Positions 37,151 to 48,009 of a stretch of DNA of 64,000 nt are shown here, piece by piece. The notes below the pieces were generated by a model. It was not told the origin of the DNA and did no database searches. It saw only the letters and a program-made list of their open reading frames with translations. The translations under genes and the position numbers were made by a program. The DNA comes from Homalodisca vitripennis (taxonomy: Eukaryota > Arthropoda > Insecta > Hemiptera > Cicadellidae), in NCBI RefSeq assembly GCF_021130785.1, contig NW_025778832.1, forward strand, positions 1 to 64,000, read 5' to 3'. Position 1 is the stretch's first letter. Each line of letters opens with the position of its first letter.

Positions 37151-37619
37151 ATAGTATGTAAAATTCTCAAAATATTTTGTAGTTGCATTGATTTTAGCAA
37201 ATTCACTATATATTAGATTATGTCATTTACACAAATAATGGTGTATCTAGTATATAATCAATGCTTATATATTCAACAGAACAAATCAAACCAATAAGGG
37301 CCCACAACTGGCCTTGTTGCTAATAAGGCTGAGTCCCTACAACAAATCCATTGTATACAAAAATACAATAGTTATGTCTCGGTATTATATATTTAACAAT
37401 ATTGTTAAAGAATGTAGTAAAGGTAAACAAATGACGGATTTTCAGTACTTTCTGACACAAGAGGGCAAACAAACCCTTAGGACCAAATCTATTACATGTA
37501 TAGTTTTATTCGAACCATTTTGTGATTGTATATATTGTATATGTTATTGACGTTTCATGGAATAAACCATAAGTCGGTATTGATATTATTCGAAAAAGGT
37601 TAAGAAAGAACTCTTAAAG

Positions 37620-37955
37620 ACCGAGAATCGCTAGATCTAGAAATGACATCTCCCATAAGGTTAGAGAGAGTGGCAACTTCTAAACATCGGGAGCTACTAG
37701 AACACGGTGCCGGATAGAGGCTAGGAGGTCTTAGAAAAGGGGGGGATACTACAGCTGAGAGCTCCCAGAGGTTGTGCTTTGCTAGAGGCCGGGAACTGGC
37801 AATGGTGGAGAGGTATCAAAGGCCGGAGGTTTCCTAAGGGCAGTACTTACCAGGGTCTGGGAGTTTCAAGGGGCTCAAAACTCTATGAGCCTGAGAAGTT
37901 TTTAAAATCAGAGACATCACAGACCGAAAGCTCTCAGAAAAACTGGAGATAAAAG
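37620..37955. repeat. Purine/G-rich degenerate minisatellite
   Basis: A run of short, diverged units of roughly 18-30 bases on the pattern (A)GGCCGGGAG(Y)T-CTAAAG. Examples: CATCGGGAGCTACTAG, AGGCTAGGAGGTCTTAG, AGGCCGGGAACTGGCAA, AGGCCGGAGGTTTCCTAAG, GGGTCTGGGAGTTTCAAG, GAGCCTGAGAAGTTTTTA. The + strand is purine-rich and clearly more G-rich than the flanks. No open frame spans it. Confidence 0.6.
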
Positions 37956-38962
37956 TGTGTCAAAGTAAATAGTTTACTGTACATTGTTATGAGTATTAAC
38001 AATAAAGATGGCTCAGGAGTTTCATTAACGTGAAGTTTTCATGTACCAGTCTTAAAGAATGTAACAGTGATCTATCTAAATCCTGTTGCCGTTTTTTAGC
38101 TAAAAGCTCTTCTTTAGGTTAGTTCTGGTTTTAATGTTATGTTCAAAATACTTTAGGATGAGTGTTTTATTTTATATTAACCTGTATTGTTATAAAGATA
38201 CCTAATATGTGCATTTTCATGGTACAAATCAGATTATCAAAGTACTATGCATGTTGTTCAGGTTACAAATCTTTAAATATAACAATTTTTGGGAAATGCA
38301 GCCACTGTAATTTATCAATATTTTGCCAATTAACAGTTTTATGTATGTTTTTTTATATTGCTTAGAAAAATTTTAACATGTTTTTGAATATGTACATTTT
38401 GGAAAGCATACCCTAATCATCATATCTTTAATATTTATAGTGAAATATTTATTTATATTGACAGCAACTTATTAGAAAACATTAAAAATAGCCGCTCATT
38501 TTTTTAGTGTCATACGCGTGCAATTCCCATGCCTTGTTTCTAAAATAGAAAATGGTTATTTGCATAACATTTATGCAATAGCTTGATGTATAATACTTAT
38601 ACATTTTTTATCGTTATAAACGGGGTAACGGTTATCATCACTACTAGATAGCTAAAAGCGTATATAGACCATTGCCGCTGATATATTTCTATAAAAAGTT
38701 CTTAAAAATACGTCACGTCTTTGAAAGAGTATTTATAGCGTCTGTGATGAAAGTATTTCATTTATCATAAAAAATAGTTTAACAGAAAAAGAAAAACCCT
38801 TTTTAAACTCTGAGAACATACTCAATTCAGATTAAGGAAAACACTTTCTTCTAATAAGCGTAAATTCGTATTTCAGCTGTATATTTTATACTTATTTATT
38901 ATTCTTTTGCGATATGTTCCTATTTTTATTGCTAAACTGTTAGTTGTCTTCCACATTAATAA

Positions 38963-38964
38963 TA
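38963..38964. repeat. TA target-site duplication, left
   Basis: The TA dinucleotide immediately outside the left terminal inverted repeat of the mariner-like element; it matches the TA at 40,313-40,314. Confidence 0.7.
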
Positions 38965-38993
38965 CAGCGTGTATCAAAATGAATGACCTGATT
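38965..38993. repeat. Left terminal inverted repeat
   Basis: About 28 bases containing GTGTATCAAAATGAATGA. They pair imperfectly with the reverse complement of 40,285-40,312; the match is best in the GTGTATCAAAA core. Confidence 0.8.
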
Positions 38994-39094
38994 TTAAAGC
39001 TCAATATCTATTGCTAAAACTGTACTTCAAAAATTATATTTATTGCAAAATACTCACAAAATCTTAAAGTTTTAGGTATGTTATTACAAATGTT

Positions 39095-40142
39095 CTATAT
39101 GTCCACCAACAGCAGCACTCCACTTTTTCTAAACTCCAGATGATAGCTAAATTCCTCATAAACCTTACACAACGTATCTGCGTTCACAGACCTTATTGCG
39201 ACAATTATTCTGTTCTTTAGTTCTCCGATGTCATGAGTTAGAGGGGGAACAAACACTTATTCCTTCACAATAATCCCTACAAGAAAATGTCGCATGGGGT
39301 CAAGTCTGGTGATCTTGGAGGCCAAGAATGAAGGGCATTGTCTCGAGGTCCCGTGCGCCCTATCCAGCGGTGGGGCAGAGTGTTGTTGAGAAGCTGCCGA
39401 ACATTGTTGTGCCAGTGAGGCGGAGCTCCATCCTGTTGGAAAATGAAGTCACCAGAGTCTGCCTGAAGTTGTGGGAAAAGCCAATTCTGCAGCATTTGAA
39501 GATAGCTCATTCCATTCACAGTGTCTCCCTAAAAAAAGGGGGACCGTACACTTTTTTACGAGAGACTGCACAAAAAACCTTCACTTTCGGCAAGTCTCGT
39601 TCATGCTGAATAATGTGAGGTTGTTCGAATCTCCATATGCGCACGCTATGTCGGTTTACTTTACCACTAGTATGAAATGTTGCTTCATCACTGAAAATTA
39701 ATCGTGATAAAAATGTATCCACTTCCATGTCCTCAAGTAGAGCATTACTAAATTCAACACGTTTCCTTTTATCACCAACCCGGAGAGCGTGTTCTAATTA
39801 TAGTCTGTATGGTTTGTACAGCAAACGACGTCTTAACACTCGCCAGACAGGCATGTGAGGCATACCTAGTTGTCTGCTTGCACGGCGAGTAGACGTTCGT
39901 GGACTGAGCTCATACGTTTGCCGAACTGTTTCCACCATTTCGTCAGAAGTGCGAGGTCGGCCTGAACTTTTACCTTTGCACAAGCACCCTTTCTCTTCAA
40001 ATTGGCGAAACGATCGACGAATGTTTTTAGGTGAAGGCGGATCAATGCCGAAACGTGGACGAAAAGCACGCTGGACCGAAACAACTGACTCATCCTTGTC
40101 AAACTGCAACACACAAAACGCCTTTTGTTGAGCAGACGCCAT
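39095..40142 (-). pseudogene. DUF4817/DDE transposase, broken
   Basis: The frame starts at an ATG at 40,142 (MASAQQKAFCVLQFDKDE). The first ~115 residues hold the helix-turn-helix DUF4817 domain, with KGKSSGRPRTS as linker and a second helix-turn-helix (RRASRQLGMPHMPVWRVLRR). A TAA at 39,796-39,798 interrupts the frame where a residue after KPYRL is expected; the same frame then resumes with the first catalytic Asp (FSDEATFH, codon near 39,686). A frameshift follows in the C5T7 homopolymer near 39,538. The second Asp (QQDGAPPH, 39,430-39,432) and third (SPDLTPCD, 39,289-39,291) are intact in the next frame, 46 residues apart. Further shifts affect the C-terminus near 39,265, after which VFVPPLTHDIGELKNRI and the rest are still recognisable. 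A decayed copy; function as a cut-and-paste transposase is known for the family. Confidence 0.9.
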
Positions 40143-40284
40143 TTTACTTCAGACTGACTGGAAACGAAGAAGAAGCACTGACCGACATCTAGCGGCAATT
40201 TTATGAAACGTTAGGCCACGCCCATTCCAAATACACAGCTTTCCTTGCCCGCACGCCTTATGTTTCGTAATTATTACTGTACAA

Positions 40285-40312
40285 AATCATTCATTCTTTT
40301 TGATACACCCGG
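40285..40312. repeat. Right terminal inverted repeat
   Basis: Contains TCATTCTTTTTGATACACCC, the counterpart of the left end, followed directly by GG and the TA target duplication. Confidence 0.8.
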
Positions 40313-40314
40313 TA
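40313..40314. repeat. TA target-site duplication, right
   Basis: TA immediately following the right terminal inverted repeat, matching 38,963-38,964. Confidence 0.7.
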
Positions 40315-41960
40315 TTTTACACGATGTTTATTTTTATGTTTCGATGAAAACTCCTATATCTATAGTAAAAAAATTCACAAACACATTACACTCCTTTCCT
40401 ATTGGAAATGAAAGTAAAATAATTAGTAAAGAGAAAGGTTTTAATAGTGTACTGTAGTTTACATAACGATCCATAGCCCAAAGCTTGAAGCCTAGTAAAA
40501 GTGAACATAAACACGATAGTTGCTGACAAGATAGAATAAAAAATATTTTAATTACATTAAAATGCCGCTATTTTTAACGAAATTATCTTTTTATATTAAT
40601 TTAAATTATTATAATGCAGACGGAGCTAATATTACACAACCTTATATATAATATTATTTTGAAGTAGAATATAAATGTCTTTTACGAGTCATATTAACGG
40701 ATTTCTATTATATGGTACCATATTTATCAGGATTGCATTATAGAATTATTCTAACTTATAAAAATACACTGAGTAAAATATTTCACTGTTATTGTATTAT
40801 AAATTACCGTTACCCAAGGAGGTAAACCAATCTAGAGAAGGACGGGAGGTCGGCAGAGTTGAGTGGCTCTTAGCTTCTATCCGTACAAGTGGTTGGAGCA
40901 ATGTAAGAGTCACTTAGACGCCTCTACATTGATCTTGGTGCACTATCATTTACTTAAGGAGACCCACAAATTGCCTTGACTTTGTGGTGACACCTGTAGT
41001 TTTAGTCATAATCAGTCGGAATAGTAGAATTTAAACATAATGTAATCTCTGTCTGAAAGAGATATAAAATTGATACCTCACTGGAACTTTCTGAATGAGT
41101 GTCTGGGACTTGGTGTTGGTATTAATCATGAGTGAATTGTAATGCATTAACCATGTTTTATTACTATTTGTTGCACTCAAATGGAATAGTACAGCAATAA
41201 TAATGTGGCAAAAGTATTGACCCTGAAATATCAGGGTTTGTTCTTCATAAGAATTATTTTTTTTCTGATGTTTTTTCGTTTACTTCATGCATTCTTATTA
41301 AGTAGTAAGAGAATAATTTATTTATTTAAAAGTATCTTATTATGAACATGAAACAATTTTGTAAAATGTCCATGTTTAATGCAGAACTTAAACATTTACA
41401 ACTGTTTTAAAAACACGGTAAGTTTCCAAAAACTGTGAATATATTTATTTTTAAATAATATCTCTTAGCGTTAACCAAAACATTCGGAACTTCTAGCTAA
41501 AACATTTAAACTTTTATCGTGTTTAATTTTCCTAAAAAGTTACGTTTTCACCAACACTAGTATAAAAATTTAGCTAATTCATATTAGACACTTATTTTTG
41601 TTCGTCATCGTTAAAAAAATTTACTTTTATAAGACTATTGACATGAATTTCCTCATTTCATGTTGCAAGTTACGGAAGAGTATTAAAAACCATTTTTATA
41701 ACTAATCAGGACGTAACTAAAACTAAGAAACTTAATTTGGAAATTAATAATTTTTACTAATATTAAATATGATGCTTCAAATGAGACAATTATGATGGAA
41801 TTAAACTGTGAAATATAGAAGGAATAAATATGTATGTACATTTTGCCAGGAAGATAAAGAAATACAACGAAAAATTCCAGTTGAAAACTTAAGTAATATT
41901 TGATTTGTAATGCATATAATAAATAATGGCAAATGTACAAACCGTTTTAACTGGAAATGC
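40315..41960. other. AT-rich region, no recognisable gene
   Basis: A less AT-rich patch at about 40,810-41,030 (GGAGGTAAACCAATCTAG, GGACGGGAGGTCGGCAGAG) contains no open frame of note. The rest is plain AT-rich DNA. Confidence 0.45.
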
Positions 41961-41965
41961 CTATT

Positions 41966-42036
41966 GTCGAGTGGCCTTAGAAGTCTGACATAAGATCTAA
42001 ATTACAGATAGCGCAGGTTCAAATCCTGTATGTGAC
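41966..42036 (+). tRNA. tRNA-like sequence (pseudogene or SINE head)
   Basis: A near-perfect B-box (GGTTCAAATCC) sits in a closed T arm (GCAGG/CCTGT), followed by an ATGTGAC acceptor 3' strand that pairs with GTCGAGT at the 5' end at six of seven positions if G-T pairs are allowed. An A-box-like TGGCCTTAGAAG is present. The anticodon arm is not clean (TAAGATCTAAATTACAG region), so an anticodon cannot be assigned. The stretch TGTTGTACTTTTTACC follows. This fits a tRNA-derived SINE or pseudogene better than a working tRNA. Confidence 0.45.
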
Positions 42037-42039
42037 TGT

Positions 42040-44200
42040 TGTACTTTTTACCAGTAGCACTTTTAATACAACCTTGAAATATATCGAATATATTTGATAA
42101 GATTCACTCTAAAGTCCAATATCTCATAAGATTGGTAAGAATAAAGCTTGAAGATATTCTGCTTTATTCTGCCGCATGTGTAATAATTTTACGTCTTTAT
42201 TACGCAATCAGAAAATGACTGTTGTCGGAATTCATTCGACAAATTGTCTTGGATTTTGACATTAAGGTCTTACCATAACACACAGTTCAAAGGCAGGGTA
42301 ACAGTACTATCATTTAAATTAAAACTTTGGCACCTGTCTAGTCTACATTATCGCAATTTCTCATACGACACTACATAGTATAAAGTAGTAACTCCAAAAT
42401 TAGCGGCACGCTTCACCCAAATCGTACTTATCCCTAATAAGTATCATTTGTATCACATAATTTGTATCATAAGTATCGCATCCCTAATCATACTAAATCT
42501 CTAATAAATCATATCCAGTTTTATGTCTTTCAATCGGTCTTATTTAGGCTTCTTTATGTAGGAAAATAGGATTTAAATATTTAAAAAAGGGTGTACCGCA
42601 ATCATATTATATATTATGTATTATCTTTAAAGATTTATTATAAAATATAAATATAAAAAATAGAATAAAAGTGAAAACTTCTCTAATTTTGATATCTAAT
42701 AAAAATATAAACACTCCTGTCAATAATTTAAATAGCACTAAACTTAGCCTCATCTTAAACTTTAATAGTAATACATAAATTAATCATGACTGAAAGTCAC
42801 TAACTTATAAAGTGAAATCATTTTGATGAACATGAGAAAGCATTATTTCACATGAGAGAAAATGTACGTAGATTATAACCAACTCAATATTCAGTATTCT
42901 TTTAATTTATTGTTAACGGTTTATGATGCTTCATTTCAAAATTTTCGCAACTGTGAAAGAGTGCAGATTCCAGTTTCAGAAACGTATTTTTAAGTTTTTT
43001 TTTTTAATTTGTGTTTTTAGCTCAAACTTGCGCTTTAGTCTAAATGTGCCATAGATTACCGGCACAACTATAATTTAATTAATGTGCCATTAAGCATAAT
43101 TTAATAAACAAAAATGTTAACGTACCATGTAGTTGGATATCTAGAGAAAGATTTCATCTTTGTATGTAAAATTTTGTATAGCACTGTGTTTCAACATGGA
43201 AAACAGTTGTGTGATAATGCATTTGTAATAATAAAATAGGACAGACATGACAATAATTCAATAGGCTGACATAATGATTCTTTTGTGTATGGGATATAAT
43301 AAATATACTGTATATTTTGTTATTAAATAAGACATATAAAATATATATCCTGTTATGTGGTACGTAGTAGGTTGAACTCTTATGTTGTACTATACATAAT
43401 GTATAATAATTCAGTATAGCAATAAAATAAAACAATACTGTTAGAAACTATTCTTAGATCTCACATATTGAACATAGTTGTGAAACAAAACTGTATGGAT
43501 AAAGAAATGGCAAAGAACATCATTACAGGGCGGTGATCTAAAAGAGTAATGAGGCACTTATCATACTGTATGTCTAAATTTATAAATAGACTGTGGATGA
43601 ATATAAGGCTTCTGTAAGGTTGTGTGTATTTGCGGCTCTTCTGTATAATTACTACACCTAAGACAGAGGAGTATAACCTAGTTTGGAATATATACCAACT
43701 TGAGAGCTGCTTTGGTGTAATTAAAATACGACTACTAAAGGAGAAGAAATGAAAGGGTAGTAGTTTTTATACACTATTGGCAAAGATTTATAGAGGATGT
43801 AGAAATAACTTTCTTTTGTAACTGTTGTCTGAGAATTGAGTTTGTTAATGTATAACCTATTGAATATTATGTGAAACAGCAATGATTACTTGCAGTACCA
43901 ATAAATATGTTGGTGGCCATTGTGAGGGGAATAACTTATTTTGTCAGTTTTTCTCCCTTAAATACTTTGTTTTTCAATTTTTTGTTATTTTTAATAATGG
44001 AATGAATATAAATGTGATTAATTGATAGGCATTCCTTTAGGAGTTACGATATCGGATAATGCAATGGATAAAGATCGTTATAGTTTACAGTAATACAAAA
44101 ATAAAGTAACGCTTTTCAAAAACATTTTTGGATATGGCTAATATAAATGTAAAAATGATCCATTATTTACTGTCTTCTAATATACTGATTATATCAACAA
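42040..44200. other. AT-rich region, no recognisable gene
   Basis: No coding region, RNA gene or transposon end recognised. Confidence 0.45.
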
Positions 44201-44213
44201 ACAAGTGGGGGTT

Positions 44214-44315
44214 TACCTTAAAACACATTTTATTAGGCTGGATTTTATACAGGCTATCCAAAAAAAAGAAATTAAAGTGATGAGACCTTATACAGAGCTG
44301 TTGAACATAATAACA
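44214..44315 (+). repeat. Dispersed ~100-bp repeat, copy 1
   Basis: Matches 44,893-44,995 in the same orientation. Shared pieces: CCTTAAAACACATTTT / CCTAAAACACATTTT, TACAGGCTATCCAAAAAAA, and GAGACCTTATACAGAGCTG. A 12-base segment (CTGGATTTTA and neighbours) is missing in copy 2. A 61-codon frame across copy 1 is not preserved in copy 2. Confidence 0.75.
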
Positions 44316-44892
44316 AACGCTACTTCTACAAATAATGCTTTTCCAAAATTGTGTTGTGAACGTTTCTGTGAATTAATTAAAAATTTTTAGCGTTACTAAG
44401 CTGTGTACAGCTGTTTCCTGGACATATTTACAGAATATTCTCCTCTTTAATATTCAAATATAACAATTTTTGATAAAACAATTCTTACTAAATTAGAATG
44501 CAGTATTAGGTTTTTTTTATTTACAACATAGTAGAAACCTGAAGTATTGATGCACTTTGAACACGTATAAGTGACACTTGCATCACACAACTACGGTAAA
44601 TACAGAAGCACACTGCCGATAACAATGCATTGATTAATATTTTATATTAAATGATCTGAAAGTGATTTATTCCTGGCAAAGCCATTTTCTGACAAGTTAC
44701 TCCAATACATAGTTTCATAATATACTGGTAACATATCCTGATATTGAAAGTTGTACATGTAAATAAAAATCTAATTTACGAGCCACATAGATTTCCCCCG
44801 AGTTTGAAATAGTGCTATTTGAAATATATACCAGCCTTTTATAATTTTGTGACATTGTTTATTCATATTTAATGAATACGTCAGCATTCTTT

Positions 44893-44995
44893 CCCTTAAC
44901 CTAAAACACATTTTGTTAGGTACAGGCTATCCAAAAAAAGAAATTTAACTGATTGAGACCTTATACAGAGCTGAATGATTTTACCAATAACATTT
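44893..44995 (+). repeat. Dispersed ~100-bp repeat, copy 2
   Basis: Partner of 44,214-44,315, about 680 bp downstream, same orientation. Confidence 0.75.
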
Positions 44996-45807
44996 TATGG
45001 ACACTGTTACCATGTGGGTTGGAGAAAATCAGCGGATGCTTTTCTTGTTTAGATTGCAATAAGGATAATTTGGGTTATCTTGTATCCAATAAAACTTGAA
45101 TATTTCAATGGAAATGAACATTGAACCTATATATTAAAAACAGTTATGATGTTTCGGCCCTTTTTATCCATTATTACACTCTAAGAAATAAGAACAATTT
45201 AAATATGTATGTCCATTCTACAATTTAATTGTCTAAAAATACATAGTTTACGATAACATTAACCTTTTTAACTGCCTTCCGGACCGTTTTAAATTGGTGT
45301 GATTTACTGCGTCCGTGATGATTTGGCTACTATTATATGACATATTGTATTGTTTACTAAAAAGCAGTAATTAAAAATACTTCTGCACATAAGGACTTTT
45401 ATGCTATTTAATTTATTAGTGTTGAAACAGTTATAAAATTACTGTATAATATACTGTGTAATAAACTAATCATCATACTTTTGATGGAATGTTCAGAATA
45501 TTCTTATAGATGTAAATTCTTATAATGAGTTTAATATCCGTTAAGGATCAAATATTTGCTTAATACTGCCTGAATGTATAGGGCGTGAAACAGTAAAAGA
45601 GAAACATTTTCTGGGTGCGAACCGTTTCAACATACCTCAAAGCATTACTCACTCAAATACGCGAGGCATACAAGGAGTATCGTTCTTTGTTTAGTCTTCC
45701 TTGTGAACTCTCTTACCAATCCCAAAAGAAGTTATATTGATATCTTTGCTCACTACAACCGATATCCTTAAACAAAATTACCGAAACTCGCATCTATCTC
45801 TAGCAAC

Positions 45808-45838
<31 letters not shown>

Positions 45839-45852
45839 GTATATTATATATA
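45808..45852. repeat. Interrupted (TA)n microsatellite
   Basis: TA runs with interruptions (TATATAATATATATATATAT, then GTATATTATATAT). Confidence 0.8.
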
Positions 45853-46240
45853 AATGTTAAAATATATACCTAATCGAATTAAAAAAACTTCAGCAATGTA
45901 ACCCCTTTTAATTTTACCCAACAAGTAAAAGCCGGTGGAGTGGGGGTTCTCGAGCACGTCCTACATTCGTGATTCCCTGAACCGCTTGCACGTTAATACT
46001 ACTCGTCTATCTATGTCGATGAGATGCTGCGCTGCAGTATTGTGGTCGCATTTATGTATTCTCGGGAGAGATCGCTATTATTGTATATACCTCTCATCTG
46101 AGTGACTATGGTACAATAAATATAGTCCCTCCGTCATAATGAAACCTAATATGTCGAGCATTTATAATATGAAACTTTATTATCAAGTCTCCGATATGTG
46201 TTGATAGGCGAAGTACTGAAAATGCAACTTTAATATACAA

Positions 46241-46242
46241 AT

Positions 46243-46303
<61 letters not shown>
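46241..46303. repeat. Long (TA)n microsatellite
   Basis: About 60 bases of nearly pure TA dinucleotides. Confidence 0.9.
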
Positions 46304-46304
<1 letters not shown>

Positions 46305-47604
46305 GTAAAGCAAGGCATAATGAACTGGCTGATATAATACCACTATAAAACATTTAAGGTATACACTATTGCAGAACTAAGGAAAATCCAATTTGCAGAA
46401 CTGAGAATGATCTACCACTTCTTGACTTTCATACAACTAAAAACCAAGGACAAGTATAATTATCACAACATTGTTAAAGTAACATTCTAAAAAACTCGTA
46501 AATGTGATTAAGATGGGTTAAATGAAAAGCGAATTCTAATAACGTTTTATGCTTCAAATAATAATCAGTAAATTCACAAACGTAATGTTTCTACGTCCAT
46601 CGACAAGCTTTTTCTCGTATTATAAGCACACTCCAGATAACGCTATTTCCCATAAATATTGTTATTTAAATATAAGCTATGATCATCGTTAGAGTTCCTG
46701 ATTGACGACCAGATACGTCAGAATTCAAGAGAACATCCAGCAGAGAGTTGGGAATATCAATTATTGATTCGGCAACTGTACATATTTTGTAGCAGTCGCT
46801 ACTGCCATTCATTTAGAAAGTAACTCTTTCAAACAAATTTAAGCTTCCTAGAAATAAATGTGTTCATATTCAATCGGATGTTCCACTTCCAGGCGTTTGC
46901 GACTAATCTTGGCAACCCATCCAATTGTAGTCTTTTAGCAAATATTTTTTCATGAAATGACGATCAAAAACAACTGTTATAACCATTACACACCTGTATC
47001 TGCCTTATTCTGAAATAAAGCTTAAAGTTTTTCTGGAGACAAATATTTGGAATAAACTAGGCAATGGTTCAAAAATTAATAAAAAAATTTAATGTATTGG
47101 CCTTTTTAAATAGGTATGGAAGATTTAATCAACTAAAGCAGTAATTGTATAATTGGCTAGCAAGATTTGTTTATTCTGTATAAATTCGATCTATTTTACA
47201 ATATCCGCTAGCTAAACTTACAGTAGGACTTAGCTTAAATATGGATTTCTACTCTCAATCGGTCAATAAATGTTTCTAAACGAATTAGGTACATTCGGTA
47301 TACAAAACCAGCCTATTGAAATTCAAAAGACGTTTCGGCATTATTTCACCGAATATAACCCCCCGCACCTTAAACCACTTCTTTGTTTTATGCTATGTAA
47401 CGGCGGCTTTGTAGAAAATTTAACTACCTTAAAAACATAAACAAGTTGAAATAACCAGCTCCATGAGCTATTTTGTTTTAATATAGTGGCTGCTTAAACT
47501 TTACGGATTTTAAACTCAATTATATATAGACTCAGAGATAAAACAATAATAGTTTTCTAAATGTTTTCTAACATTTATGTACTAATATTTAAGTTTCTTG
47601 TACG

Positions 47605-47610
<6 letters not shown>

Positions 47611-47673
<63 letters not shown>

Positions 47674-47742
47674 GCGCGCGCACGCACGCACGCACGCACG
47701 CACGCACACACACACAAATATATATATATATATATATATATA
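47611..47742. repeat. Compound (CA)n(CG)n(CGCA)n(CA)n(TA)n microsatellite
   Basis: About 130 bases: a long CA run, then CGCGCGCGCG, repeated CACG/CGCA tetranucleotides, a second CA run and a TA run. The TA end touches the left arm of the tRNA-core element. Alternating purine-pyrimidine throughout. Open frames on both strands are by-products. Confidence 0.95.
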
Positions 47743-47875
47743 ATTTCAATAAACATTGAATCGCAAAAAAGCACTTGCTCCGCCGGGAGTCGAACCCGGA
47801 TCTCTCACTTGCCGGGTGAATGTGCTACCATTACACCACAGAGCGCTTACTTTTTTCCGATTCAATTATTTTATA
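47741..47875 (-). mobile_element. tRNA-core inverted-repeat element, copy 2
   Basis: A 71-base tRNA-like core (47,775-47,845, - strand) is enclosed by inverted repeats. The left arm contains CATTGAATCGCAAAAAAGC. The right arm, reverse-complemented, contains AATTGAATCGGAAAAAAGT. The arms continue into the acceptor stem of the core, giving about 28 bp of imperfect pairing and weaker similarity further out (ATAATTTCAATAAA versus ATAAAATAA). The same arrangement is seen at 16.6 kb. A (TA)n/(CA)n tract starts exactly at the outer edge of the left arm. Confidence 0.65.
47775..47845 (-). tRNA. tRNA-like cloverleaf, apparent anticodon GGC
   Basis: On the - strand the sequence folds as acceptor CGCTCTG/CGGAGCA (six of seven pairs, one of them G-T; the terminal pair fails), D arm GTG-TAATGGTAG-CAC, anticodon arm TTCAC-CCGGCAA-GTGAG, variable AGAT, and T arm CCGGG-TTCGACT-CCCGG (perfect). 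The loop would place GGC as anticodon with C instead of the nearly universal U at position 33. An Ala-GGC tRNA is not a normal eukaryotic isoacceptor. A- and B-box promoter sequences look intact (TGGTGTAATGG, GGTTCGACTCC). Most likely the pol III-promoter head of a retroelement, not a working tRNA. Confidence 0.55.
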
Positions 47876-47981
47876 TTTGGCCTTATCTGTCACATATGTG
47901 TTTAAATAAGCAAACTAACATATGATCGGAAGACCAAATACCTGTCAAACGACTTTTATTTACGTTAAATAGTATAAATGG

Positions 47982-48008
47982 CAATATATATATATATATA
48001 TATATATT
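47982..48008. repeat. (TA)n microsatellite
   Basis: A TA run followed by TTATTTCAATGAATTTG, reminiscent of the TAATTTCAATAAAC that borders the tRNA-core element 240 bases upstream. Confidence 0.75.
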
Positions 48009-48009
48009 A

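Larger units (their letters stand above)
38965..40312 (-). mobile_element. Tc1/mariner-superfamily DNA transposon, ~1.35 kb
   Basis: A complete element bounded by imperfect terminal inverted repeats and a TA on each side. The left end reads CAGCGTGTATCAAAATGAAT; the right end, reverse-complemented, reads CCGGGTGTATCAAAAAGAAT; both are followed a few bases later by GATTTT. The single transposase reading frame runs on the - strand and is interrupted (see 39,095-40,142). Length, ends, TA duplication and transposase type all fit the Tc1/mariner (IS630) superfamily. The element can no longer encode its own transposase, but its ends look usable by a related enzyme. Confidence 0.9.
45000..47590. other. 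AT-rich region with TA tracts, no recognisable gene
   Basis: Only microsatellites are recognisable. A less AT-rich 350-bp segment (45,890-46,240) lies exactly between two TA tracts and contains GCCGGTGGAGTGGGGGTTC; it shows no domain or RNA structure I recognise. Confidence 0.45.

Noticed and set aside
39328..40131. Several + strand frames of 60-93 codons
   Set aside because: Antisense shadows of the mariner-like transposase.
46010..46090. GC-raised stretch between TA tracts (GATGAGATGCTGCGCTGCAG) as possible RNA gene
   Set aside because: No cloverleaf, box motifs or conserved hairpin could be built from it.
47561..47774. Frames encoding alternating Thr-His and Val-Cys peptides
   Set aside because: Translations of the CA/TG microsatellite.
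47775..47845. Functional tRNA-Ala(GGC)
   Set aside because: GGC is not a normal eukaryotic Ala anticodon, position 33 is C, the terminal acceptor pair fails, and a second degenerate copy with the same flanks shows it belongs to a repeat element.
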